Assembly: GCF_032854445.1 (NCBI RefSeq)
Contig: NC_088296.1
Span: 19,457,485 to 19,521,484, forward strand
Length of the DNA stretch: 64,000 bases
Direction of reading: 5' to 3'
Origin: Liolophura sinensis
Taxonomy: Eukaryota; Mollusca; Polyplacophora; Chitonida; Chitonidae
Shown: positions 21,474 through 32,265 of the stretch, one piece after another
How the letters are laid out: every line of letters begins with the position of its first letter
Position numbering within the stretch: position 1 is the first letter of the stretch
The notes under the pieces: generated by a model
Told to the model about the DNA's origin: nothing
The model's input: only the letters and a program-made list of their open reading frames with translations
Databases searched by the model: none
Program-made: the position numbers and the translations under genes

Positions 21474-24400
21474 GTAGGTTTAATCTAAATCGTTCTTTAT
21501 TTTATTCTGCTTGGTTTATACTTTGTTTGGGATGATACAAAATGTCATTCAATTCCATCATAACCGTAGTGATCACTACTTATTTATTTAATCGTTTAAT
21601 TCTTTGTATAGTGTCTTATTTATTTATAGGACAGCGGCGTACATGCTCAGTGAAACACCGCCCTTAGCCCAATAAAAAAATCACACTGACCTAAAGCTGC
21701 AGTAAAGCTGTGACAAGCTTGATTCGAACTTGCGACATAGTGCCAACTCCAGGGAGATTCCTGTGGTCACAGTTAGGGAACGTCAGAAGCATTTAACTGA
21801 TATAATTTAGACGTGTGACTCTTTAAATTATGAACAAACTGAAAGAACAATTACATTTACTTTTCACAAGGTTTTGTCGGATAACTTGACACGATATAGA
21901 GATAAGTAAGGAGATTAAAACACATTACAGCGTGAATGGTTTTGGAGTTATATTACTGTGGTATATCATGCGAATCTAATCTGTGTTGTCAATGTCCGTG
22001 CTCTCAAAACAATTGAGGGGCCTCCGTGGCTCAGTCGGTTAGCGCGCTAGCGCAGCGTAATGACCCAGGAGTCTCTCACCAATGCAGTCGCTGTGAGTTC
22101 AAGCCCAGCTCATGCTGGCTTCCTCTCCGGCCGTACGTGGGAAGGTCTTCTAGCAACCTGCGGATGGTCGTGGGTTCCCCCGGGCTCTGCCCGGTTTCCA
22201 CCCACCATAATGCTGGCCGCCGTCGTATAAGTGAAATATTCTTGAGTACAGCGTAAAACACCAATAAAATCAATAAATAAATCAAAACAATTGGATGACA
22301 AAACTATTCGTCTTGTTTTTAAGCGGAAAGCCCACCGTTCCAGTGTCCGGGTGTCTGTCAGGTTTTCTGTCCCTATGGTAATGTGAGGGATGCAGATGGC
22401 TGTGACACCTGTGCCTGCCGTGAAGGTAAGCTAATAGGGAGGATTTCCCCTCTCACAAAAAGAAGGATAATTTTCACTATATGTAGTAGTAGAAGATGGA
22501 TGTGCGCGCACTTCTGTACGTGTGTGCATGTCGGGAAAATGGGAAGTAGAGAAGAGTGGGGCTCTTTTCTGCACCAGAGGTAAGTGAGTGAGTGCTTGGG
22601 GTTTAACGTCGTACTTAACAATTTTTAGTCATATGACGACGAAGGAATCTTTAGTGTGCATGTAATGTGCCTCCTTGTGGCAGGACGGATTTCTACCGCT
22701 CTTTTATTTAGTGCTGCTTCACTGAGACGCCTTACCGAAGGCAAGTAAGGCGCTCCGTCCGAGTCATTATACTTATACGGGTCAACCAGTCGTTGCACTA
22801 TCCCCTTCATGCCGAACGCCAAACAAGGAAGTTGCAACTTCCTCTTTTAAAGTCTTAGGTGTGACTCGATCCTGGAGTGACCCTGGATCTACCGCTACCG
22901 AAGCGGACGCTTTACCAACTGTGCTATTGAGGCCGGCCTCTGTACCAGAGGTGAGCATGATATCCTGTCTATTACAGCTCCCAGCTAATTCCTGCATGGG
23001 TATGTAAAATGGCATAGGCCTGTAGTAGGAAGAACTTTGTTAAGGCCCCCCTTGATTTCAAATTCAGTACTTGCTAGTTTGCTCTCCGGTGGCACGTGAG
23101 AAAGTTTTCCAGAAACCTGCGGGCGGTTGTGGGCTTCCATCGGGCTCTGTCCGGTTTCACCCCACCAAAATGCTGGCCACCGTCATACAAATGAAATATT
23201 TTGGAGTTCAGGGTAAAACTCCAATAAAGAAAGAAACAACAAGTAAATAAATATGTCTCATTGCGTTTAGGTTTACGTGCGCAGAAAACCGGCCTATGCC
23301 TGGAAGAAGCCATTATCCCCAGTCAGGTTTCCCCATTAACATTTTGATAATTCTGGTTTAAAATGTATACCTGCATTTCAATAAAGAAAAGGAAAAGAAA
23401 TGCGGGAACGAGTTCCGCTTCTGTACTTTATCATCCATATTTACGACAAATCATACATTCTTATGTGGGTAGAGTATAAGGCTGTCTGAGCAGAGTACGA
23501 CTTCCAAGATACTTTGAGAACTGTGACAGTCAGTTGTGTGCAGAACATTTAAACTACAGGTTAAACTGATATTTTAAACGTCTCTCATAGAGCCTAATCG
23601 AGAACCCAGTGTGTGGCCTCCAGAACGCCTGATGTATTGTCGTAACGGATTTATACGAGACGAGAACAACTGTAACATCTGCTAGTTTTAAGCATTTACA
23701 TGAACAGTTAGAATAACTGAGGTAAATTGACAAGACGCCGTATTTCACCGGCTACGTGTGAACATTTACCAACTGTCACACTGCCATCGCTGCACGAGCT
23801 TCACTCTCTTTGCTGTAAGTCTTTTATAAGAAGTTCCTACTCTCTGGGACATCGGTGCGCTGTCATTTGTGTTCCGAACATCAACACAAAGATTCTAGTA
23901 AATGTTTTCATTTTCTGTTTCAGAACCTAATAAAGATTACACTGTGTGCCCGCCCCAATGTCGGATGTATTGCTTTTACGGAAATGTACGAGACGACAAC
24001 AACTGTGACATCTGCCAATGTCGGCCTGGTAAGCGTCTTCAGCAGTTATTCTATATTTATCGACATTTTCTGCATTTCATATTACAAATACATATGTGTA
24101 GTTTAACGCCACATACATGTAATCAGAAATCCAGGCATATTATCTGCCATGAATACATATGCTTCATAACGCTAAAACCATTATGCTGGCCGCCGTGGTA
24201 TAAGCGAAATATTCTTGAGTACCGCGTAAAACACTAATCAAATAAATAAACAAATAAATAAATAACGCTAAAGCATCCAAAGTTTAAAACTGCTAAATGT
24301 TACCATCAGCTACATTGCATAAATAAAACTCAAAATAACTGTGTCCAAATATTAAACATACAGTATATGGATAAAGACTTGCTGTGACGTGATTTGATTG

Positions 24401-24570
24401 AATACCTATTGATTTCGTTGAGAAATAATTAAATAATTAAAATTTGGTCTAAATAATTGTGTTGCACCAGATAGACAGTTACCGTGAGTAATATAATTCA
24501 ACATCAAGACATTAGATCTACTCTATTTTCTCTTCTACTTGCAGCTCCTCCAGGCTCTCCCAGCAAATAG
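21425..24570 (+). CDS. Antistasin-like secreted peptide, four exons
   Basis: Gene model built from splice sites: exons 21425-21473, 22324-22425, 23924-24028 and 24545-24570, all joined in phase 1. They encode a predicted 93-residue protein. It has a signal peptide (MLKLWLAFAVLIALGMG), two antistasin-type units each with six cysteines spaced C-x3-C-x3-C-x10-C-x2-C-x-C, and a short tail APPGSPSK. Antistasin-family proteins are secreted serine-protease inhibitors; the target here is unknown. Each unit sits on its own symmetric phase-1 exon, which allows easy exon duplication. A TATA box lies upstream, and 'attaaa' at 24715-24720 could be the polyadenylation signal. Intron 1 holds a SINE-A; intron 2 holds SINE-B, a SINE-A piece and a dead duplicate exon. 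Canonical donors (GTAGGT, GTAAGC, GTAAGC) support function. Confidence 0.8.
22016..22281 (+). mobile_element. SINE-A, full length, in intron 1
   Basis: Complete copy with head, body and (ataaat) tail. It is flanked by a perfect 12-bp duplication, tcaaaacaattg, at 22004-22015 and 22282-22293. It ends only about 30 bp before exon 2, so it sits in or near that exon's polypyrimidine region. Confidence 0.93.
22324..22425 (+). CDS. Exon 2: antistasin unit 1
   Basis: Acceptor 'cttgtttttaag', donor G|GTAAGC, 102 nt, phase 1 at both ends. It encodes AESPPFQ, then six cysteines in the C-x3-C-x3-C-x10-C-x2-C-x-C pattern, with YGNVRDADG between the third and fourth. It is more diverged from the other units than they are from each other. 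Confidence 0.8.
22582..22943 (-). mobile_element. SINE-B with target-site duplication, in intron 2
   Basis: Reversed full-length copy from 'agtgagtgagtgcttggggt' to the tRNA-like head 'gctattgaggccgg'. It is flanked by accagaggt at 22573-22581 and 22944-22952. Confidence 0.88.
23073..23240 (+). mobile_element. SINE-A fragment, in intron 2
   Basis: Diverged body ('gctctccggtggcacgtgag', 'aaatgctggccaccgtc') and 3' end 'aaactccaataaag'. The tRNA-like head is missing. Confidence 0.75.
23591..23685 (+). pseudogene. Dead antistasin exon in intron 2
   Basis: After a usable acceptor (ctctcatag) the phase-1 frame begins EPNREPSVWPPERLMYC, aligning with the exon at 23924. The first two cysteines are replaced (W and R positions) and the frame hits TAG at 23683-23685, before the last cysteine. 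If spliced in, it would truncate the protein. It is probably a decayed tandem duplicate. Confidence 0.7.
23924..24028 (+). CDS. Exon 3: antistasin unit 2
   Basis: Acceptor 'ttttctgtttcag', donor G|GTAAGC, 105 nt, phase 1 at both ends. Encodes EPNKDYTV then the six-cysteine unit with PPQ, RMY, FYGNVRDDNN and DI between cysteines. It is the closest partner of the orphan minus-strand exon at 7118-7222. Confidence 0.85.
24178..24266 (+). mobile_element. SINE-A 3' fragment, in intron 3
   Basis: Only the last ~60 bp of the element ('attatgctggccgccgtgg', 'gaaatattcttgagtaccgc', 'caaataaataaac') plus tail are present. Confidence 0.8.
24545..24570 (+). CDS. Exon 4: C-terminal tail
   Basis: Acceptor 'ctcttctacttgcag' followed by CT CCT CCA GGC TCT CCC AGC AAA TAG. 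With the phase-1 G from exon 3 this gives APPGSPSK and a stop. The strong polypyrimidine tract and matching phase support it; the tail has no motif. Confidence 0.7.
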
Positions 24571-24883
24571 AACTGATGAATGAGAGTCACGTGATGATAT
24601 GAAAATCGACCTGCGATGTCCACAAGACGGAACATTTTTTTTACTATTGTCTGCCTCGTGCTTCCTCCCCATGATATCGGCACTGTTTTCTCTGAAACTT
24701 TGCAGATAAATCACATTAAAGAAATTCTAGCTCCAATAGAGTGTTCGCATATTTACTTATACGATTGTGGTTGTTTTAAGTCAAGAAGTTTTTACTGTCA
24801 TAACACTGGTCATGTTTATGCGTAAAGGAAACGAGAGTGCCTTGAACAAATCTCCCGTTTTTGCCAGATATTCAGTCAAGAAG

Positions 24884-24993
24884 AGTCTAATCGAGATCCC
24901 AGTGTGTGTCCTTACAGAATGTTGGATGTATTGTCGTACCGGATTTGTACGAGACGAGAACAACTGTAACATGTGTCAGTGCCGGTCCCGTAA
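24884..24993 (+). pseudogene. Dead antistasin exon downstream
   Basis: Shares 'agtctaatcgaga', 'cccagtgtgtg' and 'tacgagacgagaacaactgt' with the dead exon at 23591 and the live one at 23924. The frame from the acceptor-like end reads DPSVCPYRML and then shifts; the second half (MYCRTGFVRDENNCNMCQC) is in another frame, so at least one base is lost. The donor position reads CCC|GTAAAT. It is a decayed duplicate lying beyond the last exon. Confidence 0.65.
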
Positions 24994-25144
24994 ATTGAAG
25001 GAAGCAATGGCTTGTCTGTACGCGTGTCATGTATCATGTGTTATATATTTGTAAAGCAGCAACTAAAGTTTAAGCCATTCAAACTTAATACCACGATCAT
25101 GAAAACACCACATCATACCTGCATCAAATTTATTGATTTTACTG

Positions 25145-25285
25145 TTCATTAATTTATTTGTTTATTTGTTTCTTAACGTGACTGGTGTTTACTTTCATAT
25201 CTATGGGGATTTCTTTTTTCACTTATACAATGGTGGTTAGGATTATGAGGAATGCGAAATACCGGCATAAACCGCGGACCTGTGG
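25145..25285 (-). mobile_element. Worn SINE-A copy
   Basis: Reversed, strongly diverged copy: 'tttatttgtttatttg', 'gactggtgttta', 'cacttatacaatggtggtt' and 'ataaaccgcggac'. Confidence 0.5.
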
Positions 25286-25354
25286 CAGTTTTACCGACAT
25301 ATGACGCAGACGTACAGCCTTAGGTTAAATATACATACATACAGTGTACTCTAT

Positions 25355-25510
25355 TAATTTAACATGAAGATTTTCTTAGACTAACTGGATATTATGTTGA
25401 ATATGACAGAATATTCTGTTATAATAACAGAATAAATTCCAGCATCACTCATGCAGACAATAGACTTTCTATTAAATTTAACAGATTCAATTTTTTGGAT
25501 ACTGTTAACA
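25355..25510. mobile_element. MITE copy (TA-type), reversed
   Basis: Reverse-complement relative of 31683-31901: 'tagactaactggatatta', 'gaatatgacagaatattctg', 'ttataataacagaata' and 'agcatcactcatgcagaca'. The termini are worn. Confidence 0.7.
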
Positions 25511-25645
25511 AGGTTCCACGAACAGTTAAAGCGGCTGAATTTACAACTGTTCTAAACAGTACCACGTGTGTCCTAGTAACTGAAACGCAAGCATCTTAAT
25601 TACCTGGTTAGTCCCTGTATGACAGTGCTTCCCCACTGGAGAGTG

Positions 25646-25808
25646 GAGCCTCCGTGGCCTAGTGCATGCTGGCGTGCTATAGTTCGGGACAGTAGTTCAA
25701 AAGTCTCTCACCACGTGGTCGCTGTGAGTTCAAGTTCAGCTCACCCTGACTAACCGGTCGTTCGTTCCAAGGTCTTGCAGCAACATGCGGATGGTTGTGG
25801 GTTTAATA
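25646..25808 (+). mobile_element. SINE-A, 3' truncated
   Basis: Has the tRNA-like head 'ggagcctccgtggcctagtg' and body through 'ggatggttgtgggttt', then breaks off into 'aataaataaacc'. Confidence 0.7.
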
Positions 25809-25809
25809 A

Positions 25810-26990
25810 ATAAACCACTGAAAAGTCATGCTGTGGATATAAGACAAGTCGCTTCACTGCGTACACTGACATCAAGCAAGAATATATCAGGGATGTCAAT
25901 TTTGATTGGTTCTAAGCGCAACTCGAAACTATACCTGTTCGCTAAATGGAGGCTTTCGAATATATGGATGGAGCAAAACCGGAATGCAGGGAAAAAGCAG
26001 AAACAAAAAAAAAATAAATAAATAAAAAAAAAAGAACAAAAAAAAACACCACCCTGATAAACCTACTGAAAAAGTCTCAGTCCAGAACTGGACTCGAGCC
26101 AGCGACCTCATTCACCAGGGGCTGATCGTCTACAGCGAGAAATGTGCTTTAGGGAAGAGAGTCAGCGACGGCCCTTCAATGAGAATCAACATGGGTTTTC
26201 TCTGAAGGCGCTACAGGTGTTTGTATGACGTACACTATCGAACGAACTAATCTGCCCGCCGTTACTGTCTGATTCCCACTAAATGCAAGAGCCAAACCTG
26301 TAACTACCTGCAGCATATAAACACAACACAACGATAGAATATTATTAATTAGTGATTGTACTAAGAATGCTCGTGTGACTCGTCATGGCTATCGGTGCCG
26401 AGAGGAAAACGGACAGGGCACGCAGAGAAAGCACCGCACTTCAACAGATACTTGAGAACCTCCCGACTAAAAGCCACAGCAGAATTGTCCAGAGGTGAAT
26501 TCCACAACGTGATAGCAGAGGACACGTGCAATTCCCACGGCTGAAGCGAGACCTACAGACTACAACAACTTCGATATCACTTTGCAAGCTCTTTGAGAAT
26601 TGACTCATTGATTGATTAACAGATTAATCGATTGATTGTTTCATTGTCTAAATTCAAGCTTCATCAGAGTTAAAAAAAATATTTCTTGAAGAAATTGTCC
26701 ACGATCTGAGTGCCTGTTTCTAAAGACATATACATGTACATGTATGTGAATATGCCTTCCTACTTCCTTTAGTCCATCGGAAACCTCTTCAGATCCACAG
26801 AACATACAAGAATGTCGATTGTTTTGTCACTACTTGTAATTTCCTGACATCAGGTATGGCTCACATTCGTCAGAAACAATTTTTTTAATGGGATTGTCTC
26901 TCGAATCTAACATGTGGACGGAAAGAAATGATGGGAAGCAAGAAATGATATACAGACAAAATGTATACACCCAAAAGACGATCGCGTTCA
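25810..26990. other. Intergenic DNA with one SINE-D-like block
   Basis: About 26085-26290 contains 'ggactcgagccagcgacctc' and 'tcgaacgaactaatctg', related to the elements at 11610 and 16030. The rest is AT-rich, with A-runs at 26007-26046. No gene recognised. Confidence 0.4.
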
Positions 26991-26992
26991 TG

Positions 26993-27572
26993 TCCACTAC
27001 ATTTGGGTGTAGGCCGTACAATACATTTGGGTGTAACCCTTACATTACATTTGGGAAAATCCTTACGCTACATTTGGGTCTAGGCCTTAGACTACATTTG
27101 GGAAATCTTTACATTACATTTGTGCGTAGGCCTTACACTGCATTTGGGTATAGGCCTTACACTACATTTTGGTGTAGGCCTTACACTACATTGGGTGTAG
27201 GCCTTACACTACATTTGGGAAAATCCTTAGATTACATTTGTGCGTAGGCCTTATACTACATTTGGGTATAGGCCTTACACTACATTTGTGTGTAGGCCTT
27301 ACACCTCATTGGGTGTAGGCCTTACACTACATTTGGGAAAATCCTTAGATTACATTTGTGTGTAGGCCTTACACTACATTTGTGTGTAGGCCTTACACTA
27401 CATTTGTGTGTAGCCTTACACTACATTTGTGTGAAGGCCTTACACTACATTTGTATGTAGGTCTTATACTACATTTGGGTGTAGGCCTTACACTACATTT
27501 GGATGTAGGCCTTCACTACAATTGGGTGTAGGCCTTACACTACATTTGGGTGTAGGCCTTAAACTACATTTT
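26993..27572. repeat. 24-bp minisatellite
   Basis: About 23 copies of 'cactacatttgggtgtaggcctta', with a recurring variant 'gggaaaatccttagattac'. The variant blocks near 27050, 27220 and 27330 suggest a higher-order pattern. The 119-residue ORF across it is a repeat artefact. Confidence 0.93.
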
Positions 27573-27579
27573 TGACAGT

Positions 27580-28430
27580 GGAGAGCGCTGCTTGTCTTGA
27601 TTTTGCAGTAGGTATAACAAAACCTACTGCAATTTCAATATAATTAAAGACTTACATCATAGAAAGTAAAACCGGAGCAGCGACGACAGTGTGATAGCTG
27701 GCAAGTGATCACACGTAATCGGTGAAATACAGCCTCTTGTCAATTTAACTCATTTAGGGTTTTGTCCTAAATGTTCACGCAAATGCACAAATAGTAGCGA
27801 TTTACATGGCACCGTGGCTAAGGCAGAAATAAGTATAAAATGCAATGATGTAAATTGGAATTTAATAGATGTGAGTGGCCTAGAATTACTCAAAATACAG
27901 TGTTGTCATCACATTTAGCATACAATCACATTTAAACAATGCAAAGGGGTCAACTAAATGTGATGTGTTGTCAAAAAATGTAGGCTGCTAGTTTGGCAAA
28001 TATAATATGTCTGGCATAATTCCGCTCAAAATATGTAAATGAGCAAGTATTATTAGGTACAAAAATATTAGGTACACCATACAAAAATATTTTCAAATAC
28101 CCTTTTCTCTTGACACCCCCCCCCCCCCTAAACAATAAAAATGATGATATTTGCAAATAAGTTTTGACGCTCTTTCATCTGATTTTGGCATCATTTTTAT
28201 GTTTTCTTCTCCTTTCATTGTCTTTATTTACAAAATGCAATATTGGCCCCCCAGGTTGACTAGGTGGGATTTCCCCCTAACTGAAGTTGTAAATCCTTTG
28301 TGTCATTTGAATGACACACGATACAGTACATGGCTTACAGCTGTGCAGTGAAATCATATGAACAGGTTTTTAATTGGCTAATTAGGCCGGGGTCAGCGGT
28401 AGTATTTCGTGTCCCACAACAATCAGTACA
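27580..28430. other. AT-rich DNA with a foldback-element fragment
   Basis: About 28030-28200 ('tacaaaaatattttcaaata', 'ctttcatctgattttggcat') matches one arm of the foldback elements at 36370 and 37400. A run of ten or more C lies near 28118-28128. No gene. Confidence 0.5.
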
Positions 28431-28434
28431 TTAA

Positions 28435-29695
28435 TCGCATTATAATGCTACTCCCCAGTCACATTATAACGCTCCGCCCCGTCACATTATGACGTTCTAT
28501 TCCAGTAGCATTATCACGCCCAACTCAGTAATATTATAACGCTCCACACAGTCACATTATAACGCTCCACTCGTCATATTTTTGCTTGATGTTCCATCCT
28601 AGTAACGTTATAACGCTCCACTCAGTCACATTATAAAGTTCCACTCAGTCACAATAAAACGCTCGACGCATCGTCACATTATGACGTTCCATCCCAGTAA
28701 CGTTATAACGCTCCACTCAGTCACATTATAAAGTTCCGCTCAGTCACAATAAAACGCTCGACGCATCGTCACATTATGGCGGTCCATCCCAGTAACGTTA
28801 TAACGCTCCACTCAGTCACATTATAAAGTTCCACTCAGTCACAATAAAACGCTCGACGCATCGTCACATTATGACGTTCCATCCCAGTAACATTATAACG
28901 CTCCACTCAGTCACATTATAGAGTTCCACTCAGTCACAATAAAACGCTCGACGCATCGTCACATTATGACGTTCCATTCCAGTAACGTTATAACGCTCCG
29001 CTCAGTCACATTACAAAGTTCCATTCAGTCACAATAAAACGCTCGACGCATCGTCACATTATGACGTTCCATTCCAGTAACGTTATAACGCTCCACTCAG
29101 TCACATTATAAAGTTCCACTGAGTCACAATAAAACGCTTGACGCATCGCCACATTATGACGTTCCATCCCAGTAACGTTATAACGCTCCACTCAGTCACA
29201 TTATAAAGTTCCACTTAGTTACAATAAAACGCTCGACGCATCGTCACATTATGACGGTCCATCCCAGTAACGTTATAATGCTCCGCTCAGTCACATTATA
29301 AAGTTCCACTCAGTCACAATAAAACGCTCGACGCATCGTCACATTATGACGGTCCATCCCAGTAACGTTATAACGCTGCGCTCAGTCACATTATAAAGTT
29401 CCACTCAGTCACAATAAAACGCTCGACGCATCGTCACATTATGACGGTCCATCCCAGTAACGTTATAATGCTCCGCTCAGTCACATTATAAAGTTCCACT
29501 CAAGCTATAATGTGTTATAAAGCTACAATCCGTGACAGTATAACGCATCAATCCGTGACATTTTAACGCTCCACTCAGTCACATTCCATCCCAGCACCAT
29601 TATAACGTCGTATCCCAGACACACTATGAGGCTACCACCTAGTAACATAATAACGCTCCACCCAGTAACATATGACGCTTCATTCAGCCACATAT
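28435..29695. repeat. Hierarchical 95-bp tandem repeat
   Basis: Central part (about 28570-29510) has ~10 copies of a 95-bp unit; 'tcgtcacattatgac' recurs at 28671, 28766 and 28861. Each 95-bp unit is four variants of a ~24-bp subunit (cagt-a/cac-attataacgctcca type). Flanks at 28435-28570 and 29510-29695 show the 24-bp subunit without the 95-bp order, consistent with an older monomeric array from which the higher-order unit grew. Confidence 0.93.
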
Positions 29696-29699
29696 ATAG

Positions 29700-30790
29700 A
29701 AAGTATTTGAAATTTACACTTGATTACAAGGCTATGTTCGTGTTAAATCAGTTTTTTAGCTGAGTGTTATAAGCACATGCACATGCCACTGTAACGGACA
29801 CGCCATGAAATGTACACTGAAATGGTGTTGTTTGCTGACCATCCACTGGAAATCTACATACAGTTTTCTGGTATTTTTCTATGATCCATTTTTTGTGCAG
29901 TGCTGGGGATTTCCTTATTTATTTGATTGTTTGTTTGCTTGTTCATTTATTCATTTATTTATTGTTTTACGCCATTCCCAGGAATTTTGAACTTCAGCTT
30001 TTTTTTCAACTTTACCACTCGCTGAACTGGCTGAACACACAAAGTCAACATCGGTAAACCGTCTTTTAACCTTTGAATCGACCAAGTCGAACCAATCGTC
30101 CGCCTTGTTTGGAACTCGAACGTTCGCCAAGTCCAGGCAAGGTACCTGCTGGCTGCTTGAAAATTTCGTCCAACATGACTATTTGCTATGAATTTATTTG
30201 AGGTGTGAATTTATTTAAGTTTTGTTTTTTACCTGTAAATACAATGGAACTACATATATAGGATTTCGTTGTCAAGAGTTTCTATTTCGAGCACCCAGCA
30301 GGTACATGGCCGAGACTTGGCGAAAGTTCGATTTGATACGATTTTCTCGCGTGTATACTGCGTAAATGAACATGTATAGATAGATACATGTTTACCATTC
30401 TAATGGAAGACAATTGATCTTTCTCGAAAGTTAAAGTGAGCAAATGGCCCTACGAACGAAATACCACCATATCTAGCGTACATGTATTCGAAAACATTTG
30501 TAAGCTATTAAGTTTATCAGTATAAAATGTGACACATCAAGATAAACTAAGGCCATTCATGAAACAAACGAAAGATTACCAGTTATCGACAGCTAGGCTC
30601 TTGGATGTAGCGACTTACTCGCTCTTTTTGATTGTTTGATATCGCCATATTGCTTTCTAATTACCGCAAACTACATCTCACATTTAATGTGGATACCAGA
30701 ACATAACGCTATGAGAGTTTTGTAAACTAACCAAGTCACGTGTGGACATATGTAGGTCTTTCGGTGCTTTACAAGCAAAAACACACGAGC
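29700..30790. other. Intergenic DNA around an inverted-repeat element
   Basis: Apart from the inverted repeat at 30116-30331 and a worn SINE-A tail ('tttattgttttacgccattc') near 29950, nothing was recognised. The 61-residue ORF at 29805 is low complexity. Confidence 0.4.
30116..30331. mobile_element. Inverted-repeat element (possible MITE)
   Basis: The arm at 30116-30157 (tcgaacgttcgccaagtcc...) and the arm at 30290-30331 are imperfect reverse complements over about 42 bp (shared 'ttcgccaagtc' and 'gtacctgctgg'), separated by ~130 bp of AT-rich sequence. Similarity weakens outside the arms. It looks like a small non-autonomous transposon, but no target duplication was found. Confidence 0.55.
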
Positions 30791-30799
30791 ATGATGTAC

Positions 30800-31220
30800 A
30801 TGTCAGATTGATTTATGTTTTTAGTGTATTTTTCGACTCAGTAAAATACATATAAAACTTTAGAATTTACTGTGGTCTTCTCTGACCATACTGAAGCCAG
30901 AGATGTCACTTCAGCTTTTTGCCACTTGACACACATAGATTTCTGCATTTCATTATTCAAAATGAATCTTCATTTAGAGCTATGGATGCATTTAACAACT
31001 GGACCTTGAAAAGAACTATTTCAAGTCAAACATATTCCTGTGACGTCACTGATACCCTTTGGGTCCCAACAGACCACCATAGAATCCTATGTTTTAAATG
31101 CATTTAAGTCGATTGAAAAAAATTCTACAATAATAAGTCAAGATGTTCTTCTGGACAGTGTTTAATGGTCTTTCATCTGATAAAATATTTTATTTTAGTG
31201 TATTCTTTGCCTTTAAAAAG
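30800..31220 (+). repeat. Interspersed repeat X, most complete copy
   Basis: Contains all blocks in order: 'cagtaaaatacatataaaac', 'gccagagatgtcacttcagc', 'ttgccacttgacacacatag', 'ctggaccttgaaaagaac', 'accaccatagaatcctatg' and 'ggacagtgtttaatggtctt'. About 420 bp. No terminal inverted repeats were seen, so the class is unknown. Confidence 0.7.
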
Positions 31221-31682
31221 TCACCATATCATAGCTGTCCTATGCTATAGTTACGTGATTTCGCAGAAAATAATGCCACTAGCGGTTCGTTAATTAAACA
31301 GACATGTTTAATGTTAGTGTTAGTTACACGTATAGGTGATCAGCACTTATTAGCTATTAGCACTTACTCGTCCTTATAGGGCGCGTCTACTTACACGTAC
31401 TTGAACATGACAGCATGAGCACTCAGCTATTATACGCCTATAGACGAAATCATATATACTAAAGATGAGAACTTTGAAGATGGCTTTTAGATGGCAGTTA
31501 CATAGTTACATAACGCCATGATTTCTGTTGAACAGACTCAGGCTGCTAGTTACGTATATAGTTGCAAGAGAAAAAACCCGCATTCTGACTATTACATTGC
31601 AGTCACGTAATTACGAGAACATAAGGCTATGAGCTCTTTTTGTGTGCCACGATCTATACATACCTTTGTATATAGGGTGGAT

Positions 31683-31901
31683 ACACTCAAGAAATCAATC
31701 TGTTTCATTTTAACAGAAACTCTGTTGTCTGAGTGATGCTAGAATGTATTCTGTTATTATAACAGAATATTGTGTCATATTCATCGTAATATCCTGTTAG
31801 TCTCAAAGAATCTTTATGTTAAATGAATAGAATAGCATTAACAGAATCATCTCATTCCCTCAGACAACAGAGTTGAAACTAACAGATTATTTTTTGAGTG
31901 T
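31683..31901. mobile_element. MITE with TA target duplication
   Basis: About 219 bp with terminal inverted repeats: 'cactcaagaaatcaatctg' at the left and the reverse complement of 'cagattattttttgagtg' at the right. The inner arms also match (actctgttgtctgag). TA flanks both ends. This is the layout of a Tc1/mariner-type non-autonomous element. Related copies are at 19876, 25355 and 45049. Confidence 0.82.
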
Positions 31902-31984
31902 AACTAATATGAAACACACACACACTCTCCACCACGCACACATTTCTTCCATCCCACCATTCACCTATAGGGGGGTCATATGGG

Positions 31985-32265
31985 TGCTATCTAATTTATT
32001 TATTTGTTTTGGTGTTTTGCGCCGTATACTCAATAATAGTTCTCTTAAACGACCGCGGCATGCATTATGGTGGGAGAAAACAAGACAGAGCAGCGGGGAA
32101 CATCAACAACCATCCGCAGGTTGCTGACAGACCTTCCCACTTATGGCCGATGAGGAAGCCAGCATGAGCTGCACTTGAACTCACGGCGACTGCATTGGTG
32201 AGAGGCTCCTGGGTCATAGTGCCGTTATGGCGTGCTAACCTCCTCGTCCACGAGACTCCTCACCC
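31985..32265 (-). mobile_element. SINE-A, near full length
   Basis: Reversed copy with 'ttggtgttttgcgccgta', 'catgcattatggtgggag', 'gaggctcctgggtcat' and a diverged head 'cgtccacgagactcc'. Older than the copies with perfect target duplications. Confidence 0.85.

Noticed and set aside
26888-27247. 119-residue ORF with TFGCRPYTTF repeats
   Set aside because: Translation of the 24-bp minisatellite; the frame holds only because 24 is divisible by 3.
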